Shown: positions 1-8,671, counted from the first letter of the stretch. The stretch is 64,000 bases of DNA from an uncultured Gammaproteobacteria bacterium (GCA_958295835.1 OY282378.1:806001-870000), one strand, 5' to 3'. A program made the numbers and translations. The notes: generated by a model not told the origin, from the letters alone.

Positions 1-164
1 CGCGCGGAACCGGATGTTCGCGAGCGCTGCCTTCCGATCGGTCGGATCGGGTCGTGAACGGATGGTTGATCGGGTCTTCGAGGACACTTGACGACCGTAT
101 GGTATCGTCTCGTGCGTTCGGTCGTCGATCCGCCCCCTCTTCCGGCCCACCGGGGGAGGTCGCA

Positions 165-345
165 GAGATGCCTTCGGCCGCGCGGCGGAAGCCTGCCACA
201 TCAGCCGCAGCTCCGGAAGCTGGAGGAGTCGTTGGGCGTGGCGCTGTTCGAGCGCACGAACAGGACACTCCACGCCACGCCGGTCGGCGAGCAGATCGTC
301 GCCAAGGCGCGGTGGGTGTTCTCGGAGCATGAGCAAATCTATGGT
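165..345 (+). pseudogene. Fragment of an OxyR-like LysR-family regulator (DNA-binding domain remnant)
   Basis: A stretch of about 60 codons matches the N-terminal helix-turn-helix of LysR regulators. One frame reads FGRAAEACHIS. After an apparent small deletion the match continues in another frame as QLRKLEESLGVALFERTNR and on to a segment with ATPVGEQI. The bases that should encode the recognition helix between the two parts are missing, which causes the frame change. No effector-binding domain follows. The wording is closest to OxyR-type regulators as remembered. It is a relic and not expected to be functional. It lies just upstream of the ATPase/PIN pair, so it may mark the edge of a replaced segment. 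Confidence 0.7.
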
Positions 346-603
346 GCAACAAGTACCAACAGGACTAGAATTCGATCCTTGCCGATGAAGCGGTAAGCAA
401 GCGGGCAGGCCGGTTCGGGACGATGCCGAACATTCAGGAGGTCGATGTTGCACCGGAAACGGCGCGTCATCGGGGTCGGTCTGCCCGGCCGCAGGCTGTT
501 TCAAAGGGAGGTGTCTCGGAAAAACGAGGAAATTGCACCTCATACGGGCCTTGCCATTGAGGCACGGATCATCGAGTCGGGTTCCTCCTGCGTAGAAACC
601 GTC

Positions 604-1911
604 ATGCATTGTCTGACCGATTTCAAGAATTTCGCGCACGCGGAAGTCAATCTGTTCGTGCCGCTGACCATTCTGTTCGGCAGGAACGGCTCGGGCAAGA
701 CAAATTTGATCGAGGGCGTCGAGCTCCTCGCCGCCCTGGCGGGCGGTGCGCCATTCAATGAAATCACCGACATCGGCCGCGGAGGTACGTTCGAAGTACG
801 CGGCGGCTTGCGTTCGTGCCCGCGTTTCGGTACGAGCGGTTTTCGCCTGCAATTCAACAGATCTTCCATCACCTTCGATGGTATGAAACAGTCCATCGAC
901 TATTCAATCGAGGTCGCCTCGTATGGAAGACATGAAGTCCGGTTGTCGGCGGAGAGACTGAAAATTGGAGATCGTGTCTTTTTCGATGCAGAAAATCGCG
1001 GTGGCGAAATAATCGACGTCAGGTACGATAATTTCTCGCCCGGCACCAATCCATCCTGCCAAGTATCGTCGGCGCGCTCCGTTCTTTCGCGTTATGAGGA
1101 AGTCATCGGAAACAGCCGGGCACAAAACGCGAAACGGCGAAAGTCTCCAGCTACGGTCGGAGGCGTGAGAGATTATCTGCGCAGCTCCTATATTTTCGAT
1201 CCACAATCCAAGTTGATGCGGGCGTACGAACGTATCGAATCCCAACCCCGATTGTCACGCAATGGCGCCAATCTTTCCGCGGTCCTGTTCGCGCTGCAGG
1301 AAGAAGGCGATCCTGAGAAAAAAGCAACGTTGCAACGCATCACGGAGACCATCCGACGGATTCCTGATGAACCGTTCGCCGAAATCGGCTTCGCCGATAC
1401 TCGTCTTGGGGACGTGATGGCGGGGTTCATCCCCGAAAACGGCGAAGGGACGAACGGCGGGAGGCTGATCGATGCCCGGCTTTTGTCCCACGGCACCTTG
1501 CGGATGCTCGCCGTCGTCACCGCGCTGGAGACGGTCCCCGAACGTTCACGTATCGTCATCGAGGAGTTCGACAACGGTTTGCATCCGAGCCGCGCAAAGC
1601 TGCTCGTGCAGAAGCTCGCCGAGGCCGCGGAGCGGCGCAAGCTGAACGTCCTCGTCACGACACACAACCCGGCGTTCATGGACGCGTTGGACGAATCGCA
1701 AATGAACAATGCCCTGCTGTGCCACCGTGACGAATCCAGGGGCGCGTCGCTTGTGACCAGGCTGGGGGATTTGGAGCTTGCCGGCACGTTGACGTTGCGC
1801 GGCGGTCTGGGCAGTTTCGTCACCAGCGGCGCACTCGAAAGGCATCTCGCACCGGATTTCGCCGAAAAACGCACTCGGACCACCCGCGAATGGCTGGAAT
1901 CCCTGTCCTGA
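604..1911 (+). CDS. AAA/ABC-type ATPase (AAA_21-like), probable partner of a PIN nuclease
   Basis: About 435 residues, taking the ATG that directly precedes the conserved strand leading to the P-loop. Upstream in-frame codons to 445 are possible, and no strong ribosome site decides the start. The Walker A motif GRNGSGKT is at residues 26-33. An ABC-like signature region (LLSHGTLRML) lies near residue 295, a Walker B (RIVIEEFDNG) near 316-325, and a switch histidine in TTHNPAF follows. This is the layout of the AAA_21/OLD-like ATPases common in phage-defence and toxin modules. The 3' end overlaps the next gene by 22 bases, so the two are probably translated together. The substrate is unknown. 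I infer that it senses or regulates the nuclease encoded next to it. The ATPase assignment is firm; the defence role is not. Confidence 0.85.
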   Translation: MHCLTDFKNFAHAEVNLFVPLTILFGRNGSGKTNLIEGVELLAALAGGAPFNEITDIGRGGTFEVRGGLRSCPRFGTSGFRLQFNRSSITFDGMKQSIDYSIEVASYGRHEVRLSAERLKIGDRVFFDAENRGGEIIDVRYDNFSPGTNPSCQVSSARSVLSRYEEVIGNSRAQNAKRRKSPATVGGVRDYLRSSYIFDPQSKLMRAYERIESQPRLSRNGANLSAVLFALQEEGDPEKKATLQRITETIRRIPDEPFAEIGFADTRLGDVMAGFIPENGEGTNGGRLIDARLLSHGTLRMLAVVTALETVPERSRIVIEEFDNGLHPSRAKLLVQKLAEAAERRKLNVLVTTHNPAFMDALDESQMNNALLCHRDESRGASLVTRLGDLELAGTLTLRGGLGSFVTSGALERHLAPDFAEKRTRTTREWLESLS

Positions 1912-2372
1912 GCGGCATTGCGATTCTCGATACTTCGTGGCTGCTTGAATTGTATCGAGTGCCGGGCTACTGCAAGGCATCCCGGTTCCATTGCGTCCGG
2001 AAGAACATCGACGACATCATCAACGCAGGCGGTGAATTGTTCGTCACCGTCCCCGTGTTGTTCGAGGTCGCCAACCACATCACACATGTGCGCGACGGGC
2101 GTCGTCGCCGCACGCTCAGTGGCAAATTCCGCGATGATGTGAAGCAATCCCTTGACGGGAACGGCCCCTGGACGATCGTCGCCACCGGCAAGGACATCCT
2201 GCTACGGTCGGAGGACGTCATCCGGTTGGCCGATCGGTTCTTGCAAGCGTCAGGAGAGAACTATTCCTTCGCCGACATCTCGATCATCGATCTCGCGACC
2301 ACGCTTCAAGGAAGGAATCGGGCGGTCGAAATCCTCACATTCGACGGACAGCTTGCGGCATATTCGGGTTGA
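1890..2372 (+). CDS. PIN-domain protein, putative ribonuclease
   Basis: 160 residues. The four acidic positions of PIN nucleases are present: D14 in AILDTSWLLELY, E59 in VPVLFEVANH, D129 in YSFADISIID and D152 in LTFDGQL. Such proteins cleave RNA using a Mg2+ or Mn2+ cluster and are often toxins. The start codon lies inside the 3' end of the ATPase gene in another frame, indicating translational coupling. The typical VapB-type antitoxin is absent; the neighbour is a 435-residue ATPase instead. It is longer than a common VapC (about 130 residues), with an insertion rich in basic residues near 70-75 (DGRRRRTL). The RNA target cannot be predicted. Confidence 0.8.
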   Translation: MAGIPVLSGIAILDTSWLLELYRVPGYCKASRFHCVRKNIDDIINAGGELFVTVPVLFEVANHITHVRDGRRRRTLSGKFRDDVKQSLDGNGPWTIVATGKDILLRSEDVIRLADRFLQASGENYSFADISIIDLATTLQGRNRAVEILTFDGQLAAYSG

Positions 2373-2494
2373 TCGTCGTTTGCGCGGCGCAGTAGTGGCG
2401 GTGTCCAAGGATGTCGACGGCTCGGGGCCGGTGCTGCGGGCAGGTCGGAAGCTGCCGTTTCGGGTGTTGGAGGAAGTCAACGAGGGAGCTCCCC

Positions 2495-3370
2495 ATGAAC
2501 CGTGGAATCGACCACCTCGTCCTCGCGGTCGCGGACCTGGAGGCCGCCGCGGGGTTCTATCGCCGGCTCGGGTTTACCACCACGCCGCGCGCGCAGCATG
2601 CCTGGGGCACCGACAACTGCCTGGTGCAGCTCGGAGGGAACTTTCTCGAGCTCCTCACCGTCGCCCGGCCGCACCTCATCGCGCCGCCGGCCGCCTCGGG
2701 CACGGAGTTCAGCTTCGGCGCACACAACCAGGCGTTCCTCACGCGCCGGGAAGGCATGTCGATGCTGGTGTTCGAGAGCCGCGACGCCGAGGCCGACCGC
2801 GCGGAGTTCATCGCCCGCGGCCTGCCGCCGTGGGAGAACTTCCACTTCGAACGCGAAGCGGCCCTGCCCGACGGGTCGCGGGTGAAGGTGTCGTTCTCGC
2901 TTGCGTTCGCATCCGATCCCACCATGCACGAGGCCGCGTTCTTCACCTGCCGGCAGCATGCGCCCGATCTCTTCTGGAAACCCGACTACCAGCGCCATGC
3001 GAACGGGGCGACGCTGGTAAGCGAGGTCGTCATGCTCGCGGATCCTCCAAGCGGACTCGCCGACCATCTCGGCCGGATGCAGGAAGCGGACGCGGTGAGC
3101 CGAGACGGCGACGGAATCATCGTCGCGACCCCCCGCGGGACCATTTCGGTGGTGACACCGGACGGCGCCCGCGAGCGGTTTGCGGGCGTGGATCTCGGAA
3201 AATCGCCGCCGATGCCCTGTTTCCTCGGCTACCGGGTCCATGTCCTCGACGTGGCGGCGGTGGCGGGACGGCTCGGCGAGGAAGGTATCCCGCATACCGC
3301 GAGCGGCGGTGCGGTACGCATCGCCCCGGCCGACGCATTCGGCGCGTTGATCGAGTTCCACGCCGGATGA
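2495..3370 (+). CDS. VOC-superfamily (glyoxalase-like) protein
   Basis: 291 residues starting MNRGIDHLVLAVADL, preceded by a good Shine-Dalgarno (gaggga) about 10 bases upstream; longer in-frame starts lack one. The opening HLVLAVADLEAAAGFYRRLG is the first beta-alpha-beta-beta-beta module of vicinal-oxygen-chelate proteins, with the metal-ligand histidine near residue 7. The protein resembles the Glyoxalase_3 type, with a second half that is less conserved. Members include dioxygenases, isomerases and resistance proteins, and no substrate can be assigned here. Its stop overlaps the start of the CobW-like gene (ATGA), so the two form an operon. Confidence 0.8.
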   Translation: MNRGIDHLVLAVADLEAAAGFYRRLGFTTTPRAQHAWGTDNCLVQLGGNFLELLTVARPHLIAPPAASGTEFSFGAHNQAFLTRREGMSMLVFESRDAEADRAEFIARGLPPWENFHFEREAALPDGSRVKVSFSLAFASDPTMHEAAFFTCRQHAPDLFWKPDYQRHANGATLVSEVVMLADPPSGLADHLGRMQEADAVSRDGDGIIVATPRGTISVVTPDGARERFAGVDLGKSPPMPCFLGYRVHVLDVAAVAGRLGEEGIPHTASGGAVRIAPADAFGALIEFHAG

Positions 3371-4422
3371 GGAACGGGATGGGAATGCCGCCGCATCATT
3401 CCCGGTCGAAGACCCCGGTCTCGGTCATCACCGGGTTCCTCGGCAGCGGCAAGACGACGCTCCTCAATGCGTTGCTCAAGCACCCCCGGATGGCCGAGAC
3501 CGCGGTGCTCGTCAACGAGTTCGGCGAGATCGGGATCGACCACTTGCTGGTCGAAGCGCTCGACGACGACATCCTCCTCCTCGCCGCGGGCTGTCTGTGC
3601 TGCACCATCCGTGAAGACATGATGGCCAGCCTTCGCTCGCTGTTCGAGCGGCGCGCCGGCGGGCAGGTGCCCGAATTCCGGCGAGTCGTGGTCGAAACCA
3701 CGGGACTCGCCGATCCGGCGCCCATCCTGCACACGCTGCTGGCTGGGGATTCGGAGCCCGCGCATTGGGTCGTCGACGGCATCGTCACCACCGTGGATGC
3801 GGTCAACGGCCACCGGCAGCTCTCCGCGTACCCCGCATCGGTGAAGCAGGCCGCGGTCGCCGACCGGCTCCTGATCACCAAGGCCGACATCGCGCGACGG
3901 CAGGAGCTCGACGCCCTGCACGAGCGGCTTCGAGCCATCAACCCCGGAGCGCCAGTCCTGGAGGTATGCCACGGCGGCGTCGAGCCGGACGAGCTGTTCG
4001 ATGCGGGTCCGTATTCCCCGAACAGCGGCCGGCATCCGGACGTGAGCCGCTGGCTGGGAGAGGTCGGGATCGCGCACCGCCCTCACCATCACCATGCGGG
4101 CGGCCACGATGACGGGATTCGCGCCTTGAGCCTGAGCGCGGAGGCGCCGATCGAGATCTACCCGTTCGTACGCTGGGTCGAGAAGCTTCTCGAAGAGAAC
4201 GGCGACCGCGTCCTGCGCCTGAAGGGAATTCTCGACGTGGTGGGCTGCGCCCGGCCGGTGGTCGTGCATGGCGTCCAGCACATCTTCCATCCCTTGAGCA
4301 ACCTGCCCGCCTGGCCCGACCCGGACCGGCGTTCGCGTCTGGTTCTGATCGTCAAGGATCTCGATGTCGACCGGATCAGGCACGAATTTCAGGACCTCGT
4401 GCAGCGCGGCCCCGTATGCTGA
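3367..4422 (+). CDS. CobW/COG0523-family GTPase (metal chaperone)
   Basis: 351 residues if the ATG overlapping the previous stop is used; ATG codons at 3379 and 3385 are alternatives. The P-loop GFLGSGKT is at 23-30, the diagnostic CxCC metal motif (C76-L-C-C79) follows, and ITKAD serves as the NKxD-type guanine motif. A His-rich linker (HRPHHHHAGGHDDG) separates the GTPase domain from the C-terminal CobW_C domain. These are hallmarks of G3E GTPases that deliver Zn2+, Co2+ or other metals to enzymes. The partner is unknown. It is co-transcribed with the VOC protein, itself probably a metalloenzyme, so that may be its client (inference). Confidence 0.9.
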   Translation: MRNGMGMPPHHSRSKTPVSVITGFLGSGKTTLLNALLKHPRMAETAVLVNEFGEIGIDHLLVEALDDDILLLAAGCLCCTIREDMMASLRSLFERRAGGQVPEFRRVVVETTGLADPAPILHTLLAGDSEPAHWVVDGIVTTVDAVNGHRQLSAYPASVKQAAVADRLLITKADIARRQELDALHERLRAINPGAPVLEVCHGGVEPDELFDAGPYSPNSGRHPDVSRWLGEVGIAHRPHHHHAGGHDDGIRALSLSAEAPIEIYPFVRWVEKLLEENGDRVLRLKGILDVVGCARPVVVHGVQHIFHPLSNLPAWPDPDRRSRLVLIVKDLDVDRIRHEFQDLVQRGPVC

Positions 4423-4551
4423 ATCGCCGGTGAATCGGGGCAACTCCAGCGTGAAATCGCCTCGCGGCGGTAGTCACCGGCATGTTGGAACGGACACGGC
4501 AGCCGCCGCTATCATTGCCGGCCCCCGCCGATGCCCGCAGAGCGCCGCCCC

Positions 4552-6072
4552 ATGCCCCGGGACTACGTGACGAAGATCCTGAAAGCGCGTGTCTATGACG
4601 TCGCGCGCGAGACGCCGCTGGAGCTCGCCCCGAAGCTCTCGGCGCGGCTCGGCGGCGAGGTGTGGCTCAAGCGCGAGGACCTCCAGCCGGTCTTCTCGTT
4701 CAAGCTCCGGGGGGCCTACAACAAGCTCGCCTCGCTCACCGCCGAGGAGCGCTCGCGCGGGGTCATCGCGTCCTCGGCCGGCAACCACGCGCAGGGGGTG
4801 GCGCTGGCCGCGCGCCGGCTCGGCGCCCGCGCCCTCATCGTCATGCCGGAGACCGCGCCGCGCATCAAGGTCGAGGCGGTGGAGCGCCTCGGGGCGGAGG
4901 TGGTGCTCGAAGGCGAGTCCTACGACGACGCGAAGACGCGGGCCGATGCGCTGGCCGCGGAGCGCGGGATGGTCCTCATCCCGCCCTTCGACGACGAGCA
5001 CGTCATCGCCGGCCAGGGCACCGTGGGGATGGAGATCGTGCGCCAGCACGGGGACCCCTTCGACGCGATCTTCGTCGAGGTCGGCGGGGGCGGGCTCATC
5101 GCGGGGATCTCCGCCTACGTCAAGGCGCTGTGGCCGCGCACGAAGGTCATCGGCGTCGAGCCCTACGATACGCCGACCCTCTACTCGGCCCTCGCGGCCG
5201 GGGAGCGGGTCACCCTGGAGAGCGTGGGGAGCTTCGCCGACGGGGTGGCGGTGAAGCAGATCGGGGCCGAGCCGTTCCGCATCGCGCGCGAATGCGTCGA
5301 CGACGTCATCCTCGTCACCACCGACGAGATCTGCGCCGCGATCAAGGACATCTTCGAGGACACCCGTTCCATCGCCGAGCCGGCCGGGGCGCTGGCGGTG
5401 GCGGGCTTGAAGCGCTACGTGGAGCCCGGTGGGGGCGCCGGCGGCGGCTGCTACGCCGCGATCGTGAGCGGAGCGAACGTGAACTTCGACCGCCTGCGCC
5501 ACATCGCGGAGCGCGCCGAGATCGGCGAGCAGCGGGAGAGCCTGTTCGCGGTGACGATCCCCGAGCGCGCCGGAAGCCTGCTGCGGTTCTGCGAGCTGAT
5601 CGGAACCCGCTCGATCACCGAGTTCAACTACCGCTACGCCGACGATGCGGACGCGCACATCTTCGTGGGCATCGAGATCCACGATTCCGGCGGCGACAAG
5701 CAGGCGCTGGTCGAGGCGCTGGAGCGCGACGGCTATCCGGTGCTCGACCTGAGCGACAACGAGATGGCCAAGCTCCACGTGCGCTACATGGTAGGGGGGC
5801 ACGCCCCCCGGGATCTGGAAGAGGTCCTCTACCGCTTCGACTTCCCGGAGCGCCCCGGCGCCCTGATGCGCTTTCTCACCCTGATGGGGCGCAAGCGGTG
5901 GAACATCAGCATGTTCCACTACCGCAACCACGGCGCGGCCTACGGACGGGTGCTGATGGGTATCCAGGTGCCGCCCGCCGAGCGCGGCGACTTCCAGTCG
6001 TTTCTAGACGAGGTGGGGTACGAGTACCGGGAGGAGACGGGCAACCCCGCGTACCGGCTGTTCCTGCGCTGA
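4552..6072 (+). CDS. ilvA: Threonine ammonia-lyase, biosynthetic type
   Basis: 506 residues from MPRDYVTKIL; an ATG 21 bases upstream is possible. It converts threonine to 2-oxobutanoate and ammonia, the first step towards isoleucine, in the cytoplasm. The PLP lysine is K51 in SFKLRGAYNK. SSAGNHAQG gives the substrate-binding loop and EVGGGGLIAG the phosphate-binding loop. Two ACT-like regulatory regions occupy about residues 330-506, the length expected for the long allosteric enzyme inhibited by isoleucine. A shorter catabolic enzyme would lack these. It stands alone, tail to tail with the EVE gene. Confidence 0.96.
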   Translation: MPRDYVTKILKARVYDVARETPLELAPKLSARLGGEVWLKREDLQPVFSFKLRGAYNKLASLTAEERSRGVIASSAGNHAQGVALAARRLGARALIVMPETAPRIKVEAVERLGAEVVLEGESYDDAKTRADALAAERGMVLIPPFDDEHVIAGQGTVGMEIVRQHGDPFDAIFVEVGGGGLIAGISAYVKALWPRTKVIGVEPYDTPTLYSALAAGERVTLESVGSFADGVAVKQIGAEPFRIARECVDDVILVTTDEICAAIKDIFEDTRSIAEPAGALAVAGLKRYVEPGGGAGGGCYAAIVSGANVNFDRLRHIAERAEIGEQRESLFAVTIPERAGSLLRFCELIGTRSITEFNYRYADDADAHIFVGIEIHDSGGDKQALVEALERDGYPVLDLSDNEMAKLHVRYMVGGHAPRDLEEVLYRFDFPERPGALMRFLTLMGRKRWNISMFHYRNHGAAYGRVLMGIQVPPAERGDFQSFLDEVGYEYREETGNPAYRLFLR

Positions 6073-6181
6073 GAGAGGGGCGCCGCTCTGGTCGGCGGCA
6101 GCGCTTGGTGTGGGGCGGCACGTCCCGGTTCGGGGCAGGGCCGGCCTGCCGCACGGTCCCGCGCCGCGTATCCCTCCTGCG

Positions 6182-6640
6182 TCATTCCAGCGAGAGGATG
6201 TACTCCCACTCCCGCTCGCTCACCGGCATCACCGAGAGGCGGTTACCGCGGCGCACGAGCGCCATGCCTTCGAGGGCGGCCTGCGCCTTCAGCTCGGTGA
6301 GAGGGATGGTGCGCCGGAGCTTGCGTTCGAACTTCACGTCGACCAGATACCAGCGCGGGTTCGCGGGGTCGCTCTTCGGGTCGTAGTGCCTGTCCTCGGG
6401 GTCGAAGGCGGTGGGATCGGGATAGCCCTCGCGCACGATGCCGGCGATGCCGACGATCCCGGGCACCTCGCAGTTCGAGTGGTAGATGAACACCCGATCC
6501 CCCTTCTTCATCTCGTCGCGCATCATGTTGCGCGCCTGGTAGTTGCGGACGCCGTCCCACGGCTCCGTCTTGCGGGGACGCTTCGCGAGATCGTCGATCC
6601 CGAACTCCCCCGGCTCGGTCTTCATCAGCCAGTACCGCAT
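6182..6640 (-). CDS. EVE-domain protein (modified-base-binding fold)
   Basis: 152 residues starting MRYWLMKTEPGEFGIDDL. This is the typical beginning of EVE proteins, followed by a GVRNYQARNMM segment and FIYHSNCEVPGIVGI, which line the ligand pocket. The family belongs to the PUA-like folds that recognise modified nucleobases in DNA or RNA. The length matches stand-alone bacterial members (about 150 residues). It lies upstream of nothing obvious on its strand but downstream of fau, in the same block as in related proteobacteria. In-frame codons upstream of the chosen ATG have no family similarity. Confidence 0.9.
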   Translation of the reverse strand: MRYWLMKTEPGEFGIDDLAKRPRKTEPWDGVRNYQARNMMRDEMKKGDRVFIYHSNCEVPGIVGIAGIVREGYPDPTAFDPEDRHYDPKSDPANPRWYLVDVKFERKLRRTIPLTELKAQAALEGMALVRRGNRLSVMPVSEREWEYILSLE

Positions 6641-6752
6641 GAATGCGCGCTCCTCGGGTTCGTGCGCATGTGGCGCACGGTGATTGTAGCCGGCCCACCC
6701 GGTGCCGCGTGGCCGCCGGAGCACGCCCTCGCGGGAAAGGAGCACGCCGCGG

Positions 6753-7397
6753 TCACGCGCTGCAAGCCGGCTCGCGGGTCGTGACGCCGCTCATGGGATC
6801 CGGGGCACCGCGGGGCCGCCGGGTCGCGCATTCGGTGACGATGGCGTCGAGGGGGACGTCCCAGTCCGCCGCGGGGAGTGAATCCACCTGCTGGATCTCG
6901 TAGGCGACCCCGACCAGCTTCGGTCCCCGCCAGGCGGCGCGGCGGCGTACCGCCTCGAACGTGCGGTCGTAGTACCCGCCACCCATCCCGAGCCGGTTCC
7001 CGAGCCAGTCGAACGCGACGAGCGGGAACAGCACCAGATCCAGGGACATCGGGCGGATGCGCCGGCGGGCGGGCTCTACCGGTTCGGGGATCGCGAACCG
7101 GTTGCCGGCGAGCGCGGTCCGCGCGTGAAAGGGGAGGAACCACAGCCTCGGCCCGAACAGCTTCGGGAGGTACGTGCGCTTGCCCATCGACCACGCCCGC
7201 GCCACCAACGGAAGGAGGCTGATCTCGCCGTCGTTCGGGAGGTAGACCGCGATGGTCCGGCTGTTGGCGAACCATCGGCTGCCGGCGAGGCGCTTCGACA
7301 GCGCCCGCGCGGCTTCGCGACGGTCCGAAGCGCCCAGCGCGCGCCGCCGCCTGCGCATCTCGCGGCGAAGCGCACGGCGTTCGGTGGAAGTGCTCAT
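6753..7397 (-). CDS. fau: 5-formyltetrahydrofolate cyclo-ligase
   Basis: 214 residues. It converts 5-formyl-THF to 5,10-methenyl-THF using ATP. The signature GMGGGYYDRTFE is near residue 140, the N-terminal RREMRRRRRAL segment matches the nucleotide-binding start, and the substrate loop YLPNDGEISLLPL is present. In gammaproteobacteria this gene usually lies directly downstream of the 6S RNA gene ssrS and zapA, exactly as here, and can be co-transcribed with 6S RNA. The last 15 or so residues go beyond the conserved domain. Confidence 0.93.
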   Translation of the reverse strand: MSTSTERRALRREMRRRRRALGASDRREAARALSKRLAGSRWFANSRTIAVYLPNDGEISLLPLVARAWSMGKRTYLPKLFGPRLWFLPFHARTALAGNRFAIPEPVEPARRRIRPMSLDLVLFPLVAFDWLGNRLGMGGGYYDRTFEAVRRRAAWRGPKLVGVAYEIQQVDSLPAADWDVPLDAIVTECATRRPRGAPDPMSGVTTREPACSA

Positions 7398-7537
7398 CTT
7401 CGGGCCACCGCTCCGGTAAGGGCGGCTCGCCCACGATGTGTTTTCGGAGAGCCCGTGCGATGGAGAGCCGGGGGCTGCATGATGCCGTGGTCTCCGAGAC
7501 CGCCCGTGCCGTCATGACGGGCCGCTACGGTGGAAAT

Positions 7538-7727
7538 GACGCACCCCGTTGGCGTCGTCGTGCGCGATGACCTCTGAACCACTCGGGTTCAGGGGGGCGC
7601 CTGGCGATGCGCATCAGGCTTTCCGCTCGTGGCGCGGACTTGCGCAACAGCGCATCGTTCGGCTCCCGGCAGCATGGAATCAGGCTCGAGAGGTTGCAGG
7701 CGCACTCACGCACACCACGGGGGCGTC
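7538..7727 (-). ncRNA. ssrS: 6S RNA (candidate)
   Basis: The roughly 190-base stretch between zapA and fau fits 6S RNA in place, strand and length. On the minus strand a long closing helix can be drawn between GACGCCCCCGUGGUGUGCG at the 5' end and CGCACGACGACGCC..ACGGGGUGCGUC at the 3' end. Inside it are a GGAAAGCCUGAUGCG segment like the GAGAAGCCUUAAAAC part of E. coli 6S and the diagnostic hairpin CCUGAACCCGAGUGGUUCAG. 6S RNA binds sigma-70 RNA polymerase and mimics an open promoter. The boundaries are set by the helix and may be off by several bases. The assignment is by eye, not by a covariance model. Confidence 0.7.
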
Positions 7728-7729
7728 GG

Positions 7730-8053
7730 CTACGAGTCTAGCGACCGGGCGGGCTCCCGTCGACCGATTGCGGCGTCGAGCTTGCTCTCGAGTCTGTGGA
7801 CCGCTTCCTGCGCCATGTCGAAAGCGCCGAGCTGTCCCGACTTGATCTGGTCGCGCTCGTGGATCACGTTGAGCGCGGCCATCACCGCCATGCGCTCGGC
7901 CCCGAGCATCTTTGCGTTGCCGCGCATCTCCTGCATCCGTTCGTTGAGCTCGCTCGCCGCCACGATCAGGCCCTCACGCTCATCGGGCGGGCACGAGATT
8001 CGGTACTCCTTGTCCAGGATTCGCACGGTGAGAATTTCACGGATGGCGCTCAC
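7730..8053 (-). CDS. zapA: Cell division protein ZapA
   Basis: 107 residues from a GTG start (VSAIREILTVRILDKEYRIS). The GTG overlaps the TGA of the upstream gene (GTGA), which decides this start over longer in-frame options. The ILDKEYRISCPPDEREGL segment is the globular ZapA head, and the rest (about residues 30-95) is a long helix with MLGAERMAVMAALNV that forms the tetrameric coiled coil. ZapA cross-links FtsZ filaments at the Z ring. It is followed within a few bases by the 6S RNA candidate. Confidence 0.92.
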   Translation of the reverse strand: MSAIREILTVRILDKEYRISCPPDEREGLIVAASELNERMQEMRGNAKMLGAERMAVMAALNVIHERDQIKSGQLGAFDMAQEAVHRLESKLDAAIGRREPARSLDS

Positions 8054-8259
8054 GTGCCGGCCTCCATCGCCCGCAGGCGTGTGATCATCGCCTCGACCCG
8101 CGAGCGCGCCAGCTCCGATTTCTCGACCAGCGCGGCACGCTCCGCAATCAGGCTGGCCTGCTGGTCGCGCAGGGCGCGATTCTCGTCCTCGAGCTGGCCA
8201 CAGATTCGGATCAGGTGATCGATCTTCTCTTCGAGCGCCCGTGTGTCGAGAGTATCCAT
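8050..8259 (-). CDS. ZapB-like coiled-coil protein (TIGR02449-type)
   Basis: 69 residues, almost wholly helical: LEEKIDHLIRICGQLEDEN and further heptads up to about residue 62. Small proteins of this type sit directly upstream of zapA in many gammaproteobacteria and are annotated as TIGR02449 family or ZapB-like. I expect a role at the Z ring together with ZapA, supported by the GTGA overlap between the two genes. Direct evidence for ZapB function is lacking. Confidence 0.85.
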   Translation of the reverse strand: MDTLDTRALEEKIDHLIRICGQLEDENRALRDQQASLIAERAALVEKSELARSRVEAMITRLRAMEAGT

Positions 8260-8671
8260 GGAGACCCCGGCGCGGATTGGTGCGGTGCGAGGCCGCCGCG
8301 GGCGAATGCACTGCCGCCGCGATTCGCATGCAGAAACTTACCATAGGTAACGAGAGGATCGCCGGTCAACGCCACCGCCATGCCCTTGCGGTACCTTGCC
8401 CCGCTGATCCTGACGGAGATTGGAAACGCGAATGACGGCATCGGGCGAGATGGATCCATCCGGCAACCTGAAACAGGCGCCGCGTGGGAAAAGCTCGTGC
8501 CGCGGTGATAGCATCCCGTGCGCACGAGGACGTGCCGGTCACGAGCGGTGACCGGACACTGATTCGAAGCCCGCGAAGCGCAAGGCCGCACCGGCGTACG
8601 GTCCCGGGCAGGCGGGGGGCGACGGGGCAAGCCGGGTGCACGATCACGTTCGATTCGGAGCGCCATTCGTC
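8260..8671. promoter_or_regulatory. Intergenic region between divergent zapB-like/zapA and pepP operons
   Basis: This 412-base region must hold promoters for both operons. No ORF in it resembles a known protein; the UPF0149 (ygfB) gene that often precedes pepP is absent. Two inverted repeats are visible. TTACC-ata-GGTAA lies at 8338-8350. CCGGTCAC-gagcg-GTGACCGG lies at 8535-8555, with perfect 8-base arms. Either could be a protein-binding site or a hairpin. Clear -10/-35 boxes were not identified. Confidence 0.4.

Noticed and set aside
2152..3366. Very long open frame running into the CobW gene
   Set aside because: The N-terminal 400 codons are an Arg/Pro-rich shadow of the VOC gene; similarity begins only after 3367.
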